DNA of 15,320 bases, taken from the NCBI GenBank assembly GCA_035551355.1, contig DASZNF010000063.1, forward strand, positions 1 through 15,320. The letters run 5' to 3'. The DNA is from DATATV01 sp035551355 (GTDB lineage Bacteria; Actinomycetota; Actinomycetes; Mycobacteriales; Pseudonocardiaceae). This document shows, one piece after another, positions 6,508-13,654 of this stretch. The number at the start of each line of letters is the position of its first letter. Within the stretch, counting starts at the first letter, position 1. A program made the translations under genes and the position numbers. The notes under the pieces were generated by a model. It ran no database searches and had not been told where the DNA came from. It saw only the letters and a program-made list of their open reading frames with translations.

Positions 6508-7539
6508 ATGACGGTGACACTGGCCGATGTCGCGGTGCACGCGGGGGTCTCGCCGGCCACCGTGTCCCGGGTGCTCAACGGCAACTACCCGGTGGCCACC
6601 GGCACGCGGCAGCGGGTGCTGGACGCGGTGCGCACCCTGAACTACGTGGTCAACGCCCATGCCCGGGCGCTCGCGGTGAACACCTCGGACGTGCTGGGCG
6701 TGCTGGTCAACAACGTGTCCGACCCGTTCTTCGCGCTGATGGCCGGGGCGGTGCAGCGTGAGGCGGCCCGGGAAGACCTGCTGGCCATGATCGGCAACAC
6801 CGGCGGTTCGCCGGTGGAGGAACTGCGCTACATCCGGCTGCTGCTGCGCCAGCGGGTCCGGGCCATCGTGCTGACCGGCGGTCATCGCGACGACGCCGAC
6901 TACCTGGCCGAACTGGCCGAACTGGTGCGGCACGCGGTGGCCTCGGACACCCGGGTGGTGTTCTGCGGACGGCCGCCGGTGCCCGGCTGCCCGGCCATCA
7001 CCCTCGATTTCGACAACCGGCGGGGCGCGCAGGCGCTGACCCGGTACGTGCTGACCGTGGGACACCGCCGGATCGGCTACATCACCGGCCCCGCGGGCCA
7101 CTCCACCACGCACGCCCGGCTGCACGGGCACACCGACGCGCTGGCCGAGCGCGGCTTCAGCGTCGACGAGGACCTGGTGGTCAGCGGGACGTTCGACCGC
7201 GAGTCCGGGTGGGAGGCGGCGACCCGGCTGTTGTCGGCTCCGGAGCCGCCGACCGCGATCATCGCCGCGAACGACACGGTGGCGCTCGGGGTGCTGGCCG
7301 CGGCGCGGGAGGCCGGTATCGCGGTGCCTGCGGGCCTGTCGGTGGCCGGGTTCGACGATCTGCCGTTCAGTATGGACGCCTACCCGGCACTGACCACGGT
7401 GCGGCTGCCGTTGGTGGCGGCCGGGCAGCGGGCCGGGCGGATCGCGTTGGGGGAGGAACCGCTGGCGCCGGGGACGGTGGCGACGGTCCGCACGGAGCTG
7501 ATCGTGCGGGACTCGGTGTCGGGGCCGGGGGAGCGGTAA
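6508..7539 (+). CDS. LacI-family transcriptional regulator, likely controller of the adjacent operon
   Basis: This 343-aa protein is of normal LacI/GalR length. The N-terminal helix-turn-helix (about 3-25) reads TLADVAVHAGVSPATVSRVLNG, with SPATVSRVLN as the recognition helix. The hinge helix follows with NAHARALA (49-56). The rest is a periplasmic-binding-protein-like effector domain: DVLGVLVNNVSDPFF (about 61-75), a middle segment RIGYITGPAGHSTTHAR, then AIIAANDTVALGVL and the usual LSVAGFDDLPFS near the C-terminus. The family binds a sugar or related ligand and releases a palindromic operator with a central CG. Two identical matching sites lie downstream, one on the promoter of the oxidoreductase operon, so repression of that operon is inferred. 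The start at ATG 6508 is placed by the position of the helix-turn-helix, and a purine-rich GGAGTGAACGGGG lies upstream. Confidence 0.93.
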   Translation: MTVTLADVAVHAGVSPATVSRVLNGNYPVATGTRQRVLDAVRTLNYVVNAHARALAVNTSDVLGVLVNNVSDPFFALMAGAVQREAAREDLLAMIGNTGGSPVEELRYIRLLLRQRVRAIVLTGGHRDDADYLAELAELVRHAVASDTRVVFCGRPPVPGCPAITLDFDNRRGAQALTRYVLTVGHRRIGYITGPAGHSTTHARLHGHTDALAERGFSVDEDLVVSGTFDRESGWEAATRLLSAPEPPTAIIAANDTVALGVLAAAREAGIAVPAGLSVAGFDDLPFSMDAYPALTTVRLPLVAAGQRAGRIALGEEPLAPGTVATVRTELIVRDSVSGPGER

Positions 7540-7540
7540 C

Positions 7541-7622
7541 GCGGCCCGGTGTGGTGTGGCCCGGTGGGTGCGGACCCGTGGGTGGGGTGCGGCCCGGTGG
7601 GGTGCGGACCCGTGAGTGCGGA
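7541..7622. repeat. Short GC-rich direct repeats after the LacI gene
   Basis: GGCCCGGTGG occurs at 7558-7567 and 7591-7600, with a partial copy at 7542. GCGGACCCGTG occurs at 7570-7580 and 7604-7614. The unit is thus about 33-34 bp in two imperfect copies. Each copy can fold GGGT-GCGG-ACCC into a tiny hairpin. It begins two bases after the LacI stop and may help end transcription, or may be simple slippage-prone sequence. Confidence 0.5.
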
Positions 7623-7703
7623 CCGGATCGGCTGCCGTGCCCACGTGGGTGCGCCGTAGTTCGGTGCCCTGGTTGCCCCGCCTGTCGAGGAAGAGCTTTA
7701 CCC

Positions 7704-7731
7704 CGGATATGGCTGCATACGGCCATATCCG
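7704..7731. repeat. Perfect 10-bp inverted repeat with 8-base spacer
   Basis: CGGATATGGC (7704-7713) pairs exactly with GCCATATCCG (7722-7731) around TGCATACG. Its AT content is unusual for this region. It could be an RNA hairpin ending the LacI transcript (no T-run follows) or a binding site for a dimeric regulator, lying 36 bp before the first LacI-type operator. Confidence 0.6.
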
Positions 7732-7767
7732 TTGTTCCGGTCAACCGGCCGTCTGCTCTCGGCGGGA

Positions 7768-7781
7768 TAGCAAGCGCTTTC
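7768..7781. promoter_or_regulatory. LacI-type operator, distal copy
   Basis: TAGCAAGCGCTTTC contains the dyad GCAAGC/GCTTTC (one mismatch) around a central CG, the hallmark of LacI/GalR operators. It is identical over 14 bases to the site at 8148-8161. The 380-bp distance would allow looping, or it once served the decayed gene just downstream. Confidence 0.7.
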
Positions 7782-7800
7782 CGTTCCGGCGCCGGTCGGA

Positions 7801-8145
7801 TTCGTGCTGGTGGCCGGGCCGGACGTGCTGGCCTTGATCGCGGGGTGCAGGGAGCGCGGGTGGCCGGGTCTGCGGTGGGGTTGATCCTGTTGTGCGGCCT
7901 GGTGATCGGGTTGCGGGCGTGCGCGGTGTGGCGGCCGGAAACGCGGTGGCGGACGGCGTTCGCGGCCGGGAGTGAGCTGGCGCTGGGCGATCTGCTGGGG
8001 CAGCGCGTTGCTGGTCGGGGCGGTGCTGGTGTGCGCGGTGGTGGCTGATCAGGCGCCCGGCTGCTGGCCGGTGTCGCCGGGCTTGCTGGTGCTGACCGGG
8101 CTTGCGGTCGAACGGCGACGGTGGCCCGCGAGTGAGTTAGAGTTG
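7801..8145 (+). pseudogene. Frame-shifted remnant of a small membrane protein gene (family not recognised)
   Basis: The stretch shows codon usage of a real gene, but in switching frames. Frame 1 from 7801 has almost only G/C third positions (VLVAGPDVLALIAG) until a TGA at about 7882. The frame starting with GTG 7845 then has good codon usage and a hydrophobic segment (SAVGLILLCGLVIG) up to about 8005, after which T-ending codons suddenly dominate. From TTG 8008 the first frame again reads well (LLVGAVLVCAVVADQ and PGLLVLTGLAV). Joined, the pieces give about 110 residues with two or three membrane-like segments. I read this as a gene broken by at least two indels. GC-rich noncoding sequence could mimic the pattern, so confidence is limited. 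It lies exactly between the two operators. Confidence 0.35.
8138..8143 (+). promoter_or_regulatory. Candidate -10 box of the oxidoreductase operon
   Basis: TAGAGT fits TANNNT and predicts a transcription start near 8150, inside the operator at 8148-8161. Repressor there would block initiation directly. No good -35 is seen 17 bp upstream. Confidence 0.4.
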
Positions 8146-8147
8146 CC

Positions 8148-8161
8148 TAGCAAGCGCTTTC
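8148..8161. promoter_or_regulatory. LacI-type operator, promoter-proximal copy
   Basis: The same 14 bases as at 7768-7781 (TAGCAAGCGCTTTC), ending 19 bases before the ATG of the oxidoreductase gene and overlapping the predicted transcription start. It is the strongest evidence that the nearby LacI-family protein controls this operon. Confidence 0.78.
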
Positions 8162-8180
8162 TACCTCATCGGGAGTGTGC

Positions 8181-9332
8181 ATGACCGGGGACCGGGTCGG
8201 CATCGTCATGAACGGGGTGACCGGGCGGATGGGCTACCGGCAGCACCTGCTGCGCTCGGTGCTCGCCATCCGCGAACAGGGTGGGCTCGACCTGGACGAC
8301 GGGCGGCGGATCACGCCCGAACCCATCCTGGTCGGGCGCAACGAGCAGAAACTGCGCGACCTGGCCGGGCGGCACGGGATCGAACGGTGGACCACCGACC
8401 TGGCCGAGGCGCTGGCCGAACCGGACGCGCCGGTCTATTTCGACGCGCTGCTCACCGCCAAGCGGGCCGAGCCGGTGCGCGCGGCCATCGCGGCGGGCAA
8501 GCACGTGTACTGCGAGAAGCCGGTGGCCGGCTCGCTGGAGGAGGCGCTGGAACTGGCCCGGCTGGCCGATGCGGCCGGCGTGAAAACCGGGGTGGTGCAG
8601 GACAAACTGTTCCTGCCAGGGCTGCTGAAGCTGCGCAGGCTGATCGACGGGGGCTTCTTCGGCCGGATCCTGTCGGTGCGCGGGGAGTTCGGGTACTGGG
8701 TGTTCGAGGGCGACTGGCAGCCCGCGCAACGGCCGTCCTGGAACTACCGCGCCGAGGACGGCGGCGGGATCGTGGTGGACATGTTCTGTCACTGGCAGTA
8801 CGTGCTGCGCGAGCTGTTCGGGCCGGTGCGCAGCGTGCAGGCGGTCGCGGCGACACACATCCCGCGCCGCTGGGACGAACGCGGCGTGGCATACCCGGCC
8901 ACCGCGGACGACTCGGCCTACGGGATCTTCGAGCTGGACAACGGGATCGTCGCGCAGATCAACTCGTCCTGGGCCACCCGGGTGCACCGGGACGAACTGG
9001 TGGAATTCCAGGTCGACGGCACCGAGGGCAGCGCGGTGGCCGGGTTGCGCCGGTGCCGGGTGCAGCACCGCTCGGCTACGCCCATGCCGGTGTGGAACCC
9101 GGATCTGCCCGCCACCGAGGACTTCCGCGCGCAGTGGCAGGAGGTGCCGGACAACGGCGAGTTCGACAACGGATTCAAGGCGCAGTGGGAATTGTTCCTC
9201 AGACATGTGCTCGCCGATGGCCCGTGGCAGGCGGACTTCCTGGCCGGGGCGCGCGGGGTGCAGCTGGCCGAACTGGGACTGCGGGCGGCGGCCGAGGGCC
9301 GGCGGATCGAGGTCCCGGAGCTGACCCGGTGA
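8181..9332 (+). CDS. Gfo/Idh/MocA-family NAD(P)-dependent oxidoreductase
   Basis: This 383-aa protein has an N-terminal Rossmann domain with the dinucleotide loop GIVMNGVTGRMG (7-18), close to the Gly-rich loops of this superfamily and of DapB. It carries the family hallmark EKPVA (112-116), whose Lys113 is the usual catalytic Lys, and a C-terminal alpha/beta domain with DMFCHWQ (200-206), where His204 fits the catalytic D-xxx-H position. The family oxidises or reduces a hydroxyl or keto group of sugars, inositols and derivatives; the substrate here is unknown. It is the first gene of a three-gene operon with DUF993 and a TIM-barrel isomerase under a LacI-type operator. I chose ATG 8181 because GGGAG (8171-8175) precedes it by five bases. 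A GTG at 8175 would sit on that ribosome site. Confidence 0.9.
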   Translation: MTGDRVGIVMNGVTGRMGYRQHLLRSVLAIREQGGLDLDDGRRITPEPILVGRNEQKLRDLAGRHGIERWTTDLAEALAEPDAPVYFDALLTAKRAEPVRAAIAAGKHVYCEKPVAGSLEEALELARLADAAGVKTGVVQDKLFLPGLLKLRRLIDGGFFGRILSVRGEFGYWVFEGDWQPAQRPSWNYRAEDGGGIVVDMFCHWQYVLRELFGPVRSVQAVAATHIPRRWDERGVAYPATADDSAYGIFELDNGIVAQINSSWATRVHRDELVEFQVDGTEGSAVAGLRRCRVQHRSATPMPVWNPDLPATEDFRAQWQEVPDNGEFDNGFKAQWELFLRHVLADGPWQADFLAGARGVQLAELGLRAAAEGRRIEVPELTR

Positions 9333-9369
9333 GGAAGATCTTGTTGCTGCGTAACGGGAATGGGGACTC

Positions 9370-10533
9370 GTGAGCCGGACGATACTGTTGCCCACGGACA
9401 ATGGTGGGCTGGAATGTTATTCGCTGGCGGGCACGTCGCGTGAGCCGGTGCCGGACACCGGTCCGCTGCGCAGCCGGGTGGTGTTCGCGGCGGCGCACGT
9501 GGTGGCCGATCCGTTGGCGGACAACACTCCCGGACGGCCCGCCGGAGTCGACTGGGCGGCGACGTTGCGGTTCCGGCACCACCTGTGGTCGCTCGGGCTG
9601 GGCGTGGCCGACGCGATGGACACCGCGCAGCGCGGGGCCGGACTGGACTGGCCGGCCGCGGCCGAGCTGATCCGGCGCAGCGCGGCCGAGGCCCGGTCCG
9701 TCGGCGGTCGGCTGGCGGTCGGCGTCGGCACCGACCAGCTGGTGCACGCCGACTCGGTGGACGCGGTGCTCGCGGCCTACACCGAGCAGCTGGACGTCGC
9801 GGAAAGCGCCGGGGCGCAACCGATTCTGATGGCCAGCCGGGCGCTGGCGACGGTGGCGCGCGGGCCGGAGGACTACGCCCGGGTGTACGGGCGGCTGCTG
9901 GAGCAGGTGCGCGGGCCGGTGTTGCTGCACTGGCTCGGGCCGATGTTCGATCCGGCGCTGACCGGCTACTGGGGCTCGGACGACCTGGACGCGGCCACGG
10001 ATTCGTTGCTGGACATCATTTCCGCGCACGCCGGCCGGATCGACGGGGTGAAGATCTCGCTGCTGGACGCGGACCGGGAGATCGCGGTGCGGCGCAGGCT
10101 GCCGGCCGGAGTGCGTTGCTACACCGGCGACGATTATCACTACCGGGATTTGATCCGGGGCGACGAGCACGGCCATTCCGACGCGCTGCTGGGGATCTTC
10201 GACGTGATCGCGGGCGCGGCCGCGCAGGCGGTCCGTGCCCTGGATGCCGGGGATGTCGCCGGTTACGACAAGGCGTTCGAGCACACGGAACCGTTGGCGC
10301 GCAAGGTGTTTGAGCCACCGACGCGGTACTACAAGACCGGCGTGGTGTTCCTGGCCTGGCTGGCCGGGCAGCAGGACCATTTCCGGATGGTGGGCGGGGC
10401 GGAGAGCGCGCGGTCGCTGCCGCACCTGGCGCGGTTGTTCCGGTTGGCCGACCGGGCCGGGTTGTTCGGCGATCCGGAGTCGGCAGTGGAGCGGATGTCG
10501 TTGCTGCTGGAGGTGGCGGGGGTGGGCCGGTGA
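9370..10533 (+). CDS. DUF993 family protein, dihydrodipicolinate-synthase-like TIM barrel
   Basis: This 387-aa protein matches the DUF993 group, annotated as DHDPS-like but of unknown reaction as far as I know. The barrel strands include RVVFAAAHVVADP (36-48), GGRLAVGVGTDQL (112-124), QPILMAS (150-156), GPVLLHWLGPMFDP (182-195) and RIDGVKISLLD (223-233). Lys228 in GVKIS sits where class I aldolases of the DHDPS/NAL superfamily hold the Schiff-base Lys (GIKE/GVKD). The next segment, YTGDDYHYRDLI, is characteristic of the family. I infer an aldolase or hydro-lyase step on a keto intermediate. GTG 9370 follows a GGGAATGGGGA ribosome site and begins 37 bp after the oxidoreductase stop. Its stop overlaps the next start by four bases (GTGA), so the three genes are one operon. 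Confidence 0.87.
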   Translation: MSRTILLPTDNGGLECYSLAGTSREPVPDTGPLRSRVVFAAAHVVADPLADNTPGRPAGVDWAATLRFRHHLWSLGLGVADAMDTAQRGAGLDWPAAAELIRRSAAEARSVGGRLAVGVGTDQLVHADSVDAVLAAYTEQLDVAESAGAQPILMASRALATVARGPEDYARVYGRLLEQVRGPVLLHWLGPMFDPALTGYWGSDDLDAATDSLLDIISAHAGRIDGVKISLLDADREIAVRRRLPAGVRCYTGDDYHYRDLIRGDEHGHSDALLGIFDVIAGAAAQAVRALDAGDVAGYDKAFEHTEPLARKVFEPPTRYYKTGVVFLAWLAGQQDHFRMVGGAESARSLPHLARLFRLADRAGLFGDPESAVERMSLLLEVAGVGR

Positions 10534-11342
10534 GCGCGTTGGCGCGGTTGAGCCTGAATCAGGAGACCACCCGGAACTGGCCGATGCCGGATCTCGTCGC
10601 CGGGTGCGTGGCGGCCGGGGTGCGCGGGGTTGGCCTCTGGCGGCGGCAGGTCGGCCAGTACGGCCTGGCGCGGACGGCGAAGCTGTTGCGGGACAACGGG
10701 TTGCGGGCGACCAGCCTGTGCCGGGGCGGATTCTTCACCGACCCGGCGACCTGGGATTCGTCGCTGGCCGACAACCGGCGGGCGCTGGACGAGGCCGCGG
10801 AATTGGGCGCGGACGTGCTCGCGTTGGTGTGCGGCGGAATTCCGGACCGAGATCTGGACGGGGCGCGGGAGCGAGTGGTCGAGGCGCTGGCCGTGCTCGG
10901 GCCGAAGGCGGCCGACCGCGGGGTGCGGCTGGCGGTCGAACCCCTGCACCCGATGTTCTGCTCGGATCGGGCGGTGGTGTCCACGTTGGCGCAGGCGGTG
11001 GACATCGCCGAGCGGTTCCCGGCCGAGCAGGTCGGAGTGCTGGTCGACGCGTACCACGTGTGGTGGGATCCCGAGGTATATCGCCAGATTCGGCGCGCGG
11101 GGCCGCGGATCGCGGCGTTCCAGGTGGCCGACTGGGTGACGCCGCTGCCCGCGGGCGCGCTGACCGGGCGGGGAATGCTCGGCGCGGGGTGCGTGGAGCT
11201 GCGGCGACTGCGCGAGGCGGTGGACGCGGCCGGGTACGACGGGCCGATCGAGGTGGAGATCTTCAACGAGGAACTGTGGGCGCGGCCGGGGGCCGAGGTG
11301 CTTGCGGAGGTGGTGGCTCGGTTCGCCGAGCACGTGGGCTGA
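10530..11342 (+). CDS. Sugar phosphate isomerase/epimerase family TIM barrel (Hyi-like metal site)
   Basis: This 270-aa protein is of usual length for the AP-endonuclease-2-like TIM barrels (PF01261). The likely metal ligands are Glu137 (LAVEPLHP), Asp173 with His176 (VLVDAYHVWWD), Gln198 (AAFQVADW) and Glu243 (EVEIF). Gln in third position is as in hydroxypyruvate isomerase, whereas tagatose/psicose epimerases have His. Family enzymes isomerise, epimerise, dehydrate or beta-eliminate keto-sugars, so this enzyme could act on the product of the oxidoreductase. The substrate is not identifiable. The GTG start overlaps the DUF993 stop (GTGA), with GGAGGTGG about 13 bases upstream. A 17-bp stretch at its 3' end is repeated just past the stop. 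Confidence 0.9.
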   Translation: MSALARLSLNQETTRNWPMPDLVAGCVAAGVRGVGLWRRQVGQYGLARTAKLLRDNGLRATSLCRGGFFTDPATWDSSLADNRRALDEAAELGADVLALVCGGIPDRDLDGARERVVEALAVLGPKAADRGVRLAVEPLHPMFCSDRAVVSTLAQAVDIAERFPAEQVGVLVDAYHVWWDPEVYRQIRRAGPRIAAFQVADWVTPLPAGALTGRGMLGAGCVELRRLREAVDAAGYDGPIEVEIFNEELWARPGAEVLAEVVARFAEHVG

Positions 11343-11403
11343 CGGCCGGGCTCGCCGAGCACCTGGGCCGAGAGCCGGACGCGCCGCGCGAAGGACGCGC
11401 CGC
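11323..11403. repeat. Small direct repeats spanning the operon's 3' end
   Basis: TCGCCGAGCACGTGGGC (11323-11339) recurs at 11352-11368 with one change, a 29-bp period across the stop codon of the isomerase gene. A second pair, GGACGCGCCGC, lies at 11377-11387 and 11393-11403. These look like slippage or small duplications. The rest of the 271-bp gap up to 11613 holds one strong hairpin and no convincing gene. Confidence 0.5.
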
Positions 11404-11464
11404 ACGTCCAGGTGAACACGGTTACGCAGTGGCCGGAGCGCATCGGTTCGCTGCTGCGGGCCGA

Positions 11465-11483
11465 CCGGGCCCAGCCGGCCCGG
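11465..11483. terminator. GC-only hairpin, possible terminator of the catabolic operon
   Basis: CCGGGCC (11465-11471) pairs perfectly with GGCCCGG (11477-11483) around a five-base CAGCC loop, about 120 bp after the last gene of the operon. No T-run follows, which is common for actinobacterial terminators but leaves the call weak. Confidence 0.35.
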
Positions 11484-11599
11484 GTCCTGGAGATCCGGCC
11501 GCTGCCGCCGCACCAACCGCGCGACCGACCCGGTCCGTGGCGTACGACGGCCGTCCCGGCATCGCGCCGTGCCCGAGCGGAGTGTGCGCCGAATTCGCG

Positions 11600-11605
11600 T
11601 ACTGT
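11600..11605 (+). promoter_or_regulatory. Candidate -10 box (TACTGT) for a leaderless CadD-like gene
   Basis: TACTGT ends eight bases before the ATG at 11614, and the intervening CAGCCGCG has no ribosome site. This places the transcription start at or next to the start codon. No clear -35 was found. Confidence 0.45.
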
Positions 11606-11613
11606 CAGCCGCG

Positions 11614-12213
11614 ATGACCGTTTCCCTGCTGGCCGCGGCCTTGGTCGCCTTCCTCGGCACCACCGTCGACGATGTGATCGTGGTGACCACGTTGTTCATG
11701 GACCGCCGCGTCACCGGGCGCCCTGCGGTGCGGACGATCGTGGCCGGGCAGTACGTGGGGTTCGGCGCGGTGCTGGTTCTCGCGTTGCTGGCCGCGACCG
11801 GATTGCAGATCGTCCCGGTCCGCTGGGCGGGCTTGCTGGGCCTGGTCCCGATCGGCCTCGGGATATGGGGATTGTGGCGGCTGGGCCGAAACCAGGGGGA
11901 GGGCCGGGCCGCGTTGGCGACGACGGTGTCGGGGATCGCCGCGATCACGTTCGCCGACGGCGCGGACAACATCGGCGTCTTCACGCCACTGTTCCGCACC
12001 ATGTCGATGTCCGGCTCGGTGCTCACCACCGTGCTGTTCCTGGTGCTGACCGGAGTGTTGTGCGCGGTCGGCGCGACGCTGGGCGGACACCGGACGGTGG
12101 TGGCCTTGCTGGGCCGGGTGGCGTCCTGGCTCGTTCCGGTCGTGTTCATCGCGGTGGGCGCGATGATTCTGGTCAGCAGCGGCATCCTCGCCACGATCTG
12201 GCCGGCGTTGTGA
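11614..12213 (+). CDS. CadD-like small membrane transporter
   Basis: This 199-aa protein is hydrophobic throughout, with about five to six membrane segments. Two acidic patches match the cadmium-resistance transporter family CadD (PF03596, LysE-like fold): FLGTTVDDVIVVTTLF (13-28) and FADGADNIGVFTPLF (113-127). The family is linked to export of cadmium or other cations, but many chromosomal members have no tested substrate, and no metal-responsive regulator lies beside this one. A longer frame opening at 11569 is unlikely because its added residues (RSVRRIRVLS) do not fit a membrane protein, whereas ATG 11614 starts exactly at the first membrane helix and has a -10 at leaderless distance. It converges on the amidase gene with a 16-bp gap. 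Confidence 0.8.
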   Translation: MTVSLLAAALVAFLGTTVDDVIVVTTLFMDRRVTGRPAVRTIVAGQYVGFGAVLVLALLAATGLQIVPVRWAGLLGLVPIGLGIWGLWRLGRNQGEGRAALATTVSGIAAITFADGADNIGVFTPLFRTMSMSGSVLTTVLFLVLTGVLCAVGATLGGHRTVVALLGRVASWLVPVVFIAVGAMILVSSGILATIWPAL

Positions 12214-12229
12214 TCCGGCGGCGGGTGGG

Positions 12230-13654
12230 TCAGTCCGGGAGGCTCGACAGGAATCGCGGCGGCCGGCGGGCGGCAAGCGCCGATTCGATGGCTTCGGCCA
12301 GGGCCAGCAGCCTGGGATCGGCATTGTGTTGGCCGATCAGGGAAACACCGATCGGCAGCGGCCCGGCGAAGCCGGCCGGGACGCTGATGTTGGGATAACC
12401 CGACACCGCCGCCGGTGACGACGAACTGAGCACATCCTTGTCCCCGGCCGCGTAAATGGTGCGCCACGCGGGAATGTTGGTCGGGGTCAGGATCACGTCC
12501 AGCTCGTACGCCTTGAACGTCTCGTCCAGGCAGCGACGGCCCAGACTGGCGGCTGAGCGGCGGCTGGTTCGGTACCGGGGGTCCGACAGAGGGGCCGCGG
12601 CCAGGGCGCGCTCGAAGATGTCCTGGCCGAACAGGGAAAGCTCCACCGGGTCGGCCGCGTTGAAGGCGATGATCTCGGACAGGGTCCGGGGCGCGCCGGG
12701 GCGGGTCCGCAGGTAGCGCTCCAGAGCCGGTTGGAACTCGCTGATCATGGCCTGCCACTCGGCCGCGCCCAGTTCCGGCTGGTAGGGCAGTACCACCTCG
12801 ACCGGCTCGGCGCCGGCCGCCGCGAGGGTGGTGACCGCCTCCTCGACCACCCGGTCGGTCTCGTGATCGGCTCCGGCCAACCGCCAGACGCCGATGCGCA
12901 CGCCCGGCAGCTCCGCCGTCTCCGGTTCGAACTCGGCCAGGACGCCCAGGGTGATCGCCACGTCGTGCACGGTCCGGGCCAACGGGCCCACGGTGTCCTG
13001 GGCGCCGCTGATGGGCACGATGCCGGTGCCGGACAGCCGACCCAGGGTCGGCTTCAGGCCCACGATGCCGCACGCTCCGGCCGGGCTGGTGATCGAGCCA
13101 TCCGTCTCCGTGCCGAGGGTGACCTGGGCGAAGGCGGCCGCCACTGCCGCGGCCGAGCCGGAGGAGGAGCCCGACGGGTTGTGATCCAGGACATGGGGGT
13201 TGGCGGTCTGGCCGCAGACGGCCGACCAGCCGGACGTCGAGCGCTCGGATCGGAAGTTCGCCCATTCGGACAGATTGGCGCTGCCGAGCAGTACCGCCCC
13301 GGCGTGCCGCAGGCGGCGGACCACATCGGAATCGGTGGGAGGTGAGGAAGACAACAGTGCCCGCGAGCCCGCGGTTCCCGGCAGGCCGATGGCGTCGATG
13401 TTGTCCTTGATCAGGACCGGGATGCCGTCCAGCGGCCCTCGATCGCGGCCGGTGGCGCGCCTGCGGTCACTGGCCTGAGCCTGTGCGATCGCCGTCGGAT
13501 CCTCGGCCAACACCGCGCCGAGCTGGGGATCCAGGCGCCGGATGCGGTCCCGGTAGGTCTCGGCCAGCTCCTCGGCGGTGAGTCTGCCGCCGGTCAGGCG
13601 GTCCCGCAGATCGGGGATGGTCAGCTCGTCGAGTTCCGCGTCCAGATCCCGCAT
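12230..13654 (-). CDS. Amidase-signature family hydrolase
   Basis: This 474-aa protein has the full Ser-cisSer-Lys triad of the amidase signature family: Lys83 in VLIKDN, the cis-Ser163 in NPSGSSSGS (159-167) and the nucleophile Ser187 in TETDGSITSPA (182-192). The cis-Ser to nucleophile spacing of 24 is as expected. PLDGIPVLIKDN and GLKPTLGRLS are further family hallmarks. It hydrolyses an amide bond, probably of a small-molecule carboxamide. It resembles stand-alone amidases rather than GatA, since no gatB or gatC is nearby. The substrate cannot be read from sequence. No signal peptide is seen, so it is cytoplasmic. ATG 13654 has no clear SD; CAAACT ends six bases upstream and could serve as a -10 of a leaderless mRNA. 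Confidence 0.92.
   Translation of the reverse strand: MRDLDAELDELTIPDLRDRLTGGRLTAEELAETYRDRIRRLDPQLGAVLAEDPTAIAQAQASDRRRATGRDRGPLDGIPVLIKDNIDAIGLPGTAGSRALLSSSPPTDSDVVRRLRHAGAVLLGSANLSEWANFRSERSTSGWSAVCGQTANPHVLDHNPSGSSSGSAAAVAAAFAQVTLGTETDGSITSPAGACGIVGLKPTLGRLSGTGIVPISGAQDTVGPLARTVHDVAITLGVLAEFEPETAELPGVRIGVWRLAGADHETDRVVEEAVTTLAAAGAEPVEVVLPYQPELGAAEWQAMISEFQPALERYLRTRPGAPRTLSEIIAFNAADPVELSLFGQDIFERALAAAPLSDPRYRTSRRSAASLGRRCLDETFKAYELDVILTPTNIPAWRTIYAAGDKDVLSSSSPAAVSGYPNISVPAGFAGPLPIGVSLIGQHNADPRLLALAEAIESALAARRPPRFLSSLPD

Noticed and set aside
8175..8177. GTG as start of the oxidoreductase
   Set aside because: It would lie on the GGGAG ribosome site that is ideally placed for ATG 8181.
11412..11613. 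GTG-started frame in the gap before the CadD-like gene
   Set aside because: Third positions are GC-rich, but there is no recognisable family, the ribosome site is poor, and the frame runs on as a shadow of the CadD-like gene.
10329..13265. A 978-codon open frame on the minus strand
   Set aside because: It runs antisense to the three catabolic-operon genes and the CadD-like gene and out of frame through the amidase gene. Its product is Arg/Pro-rich with no domain, a by-product of high GC content.
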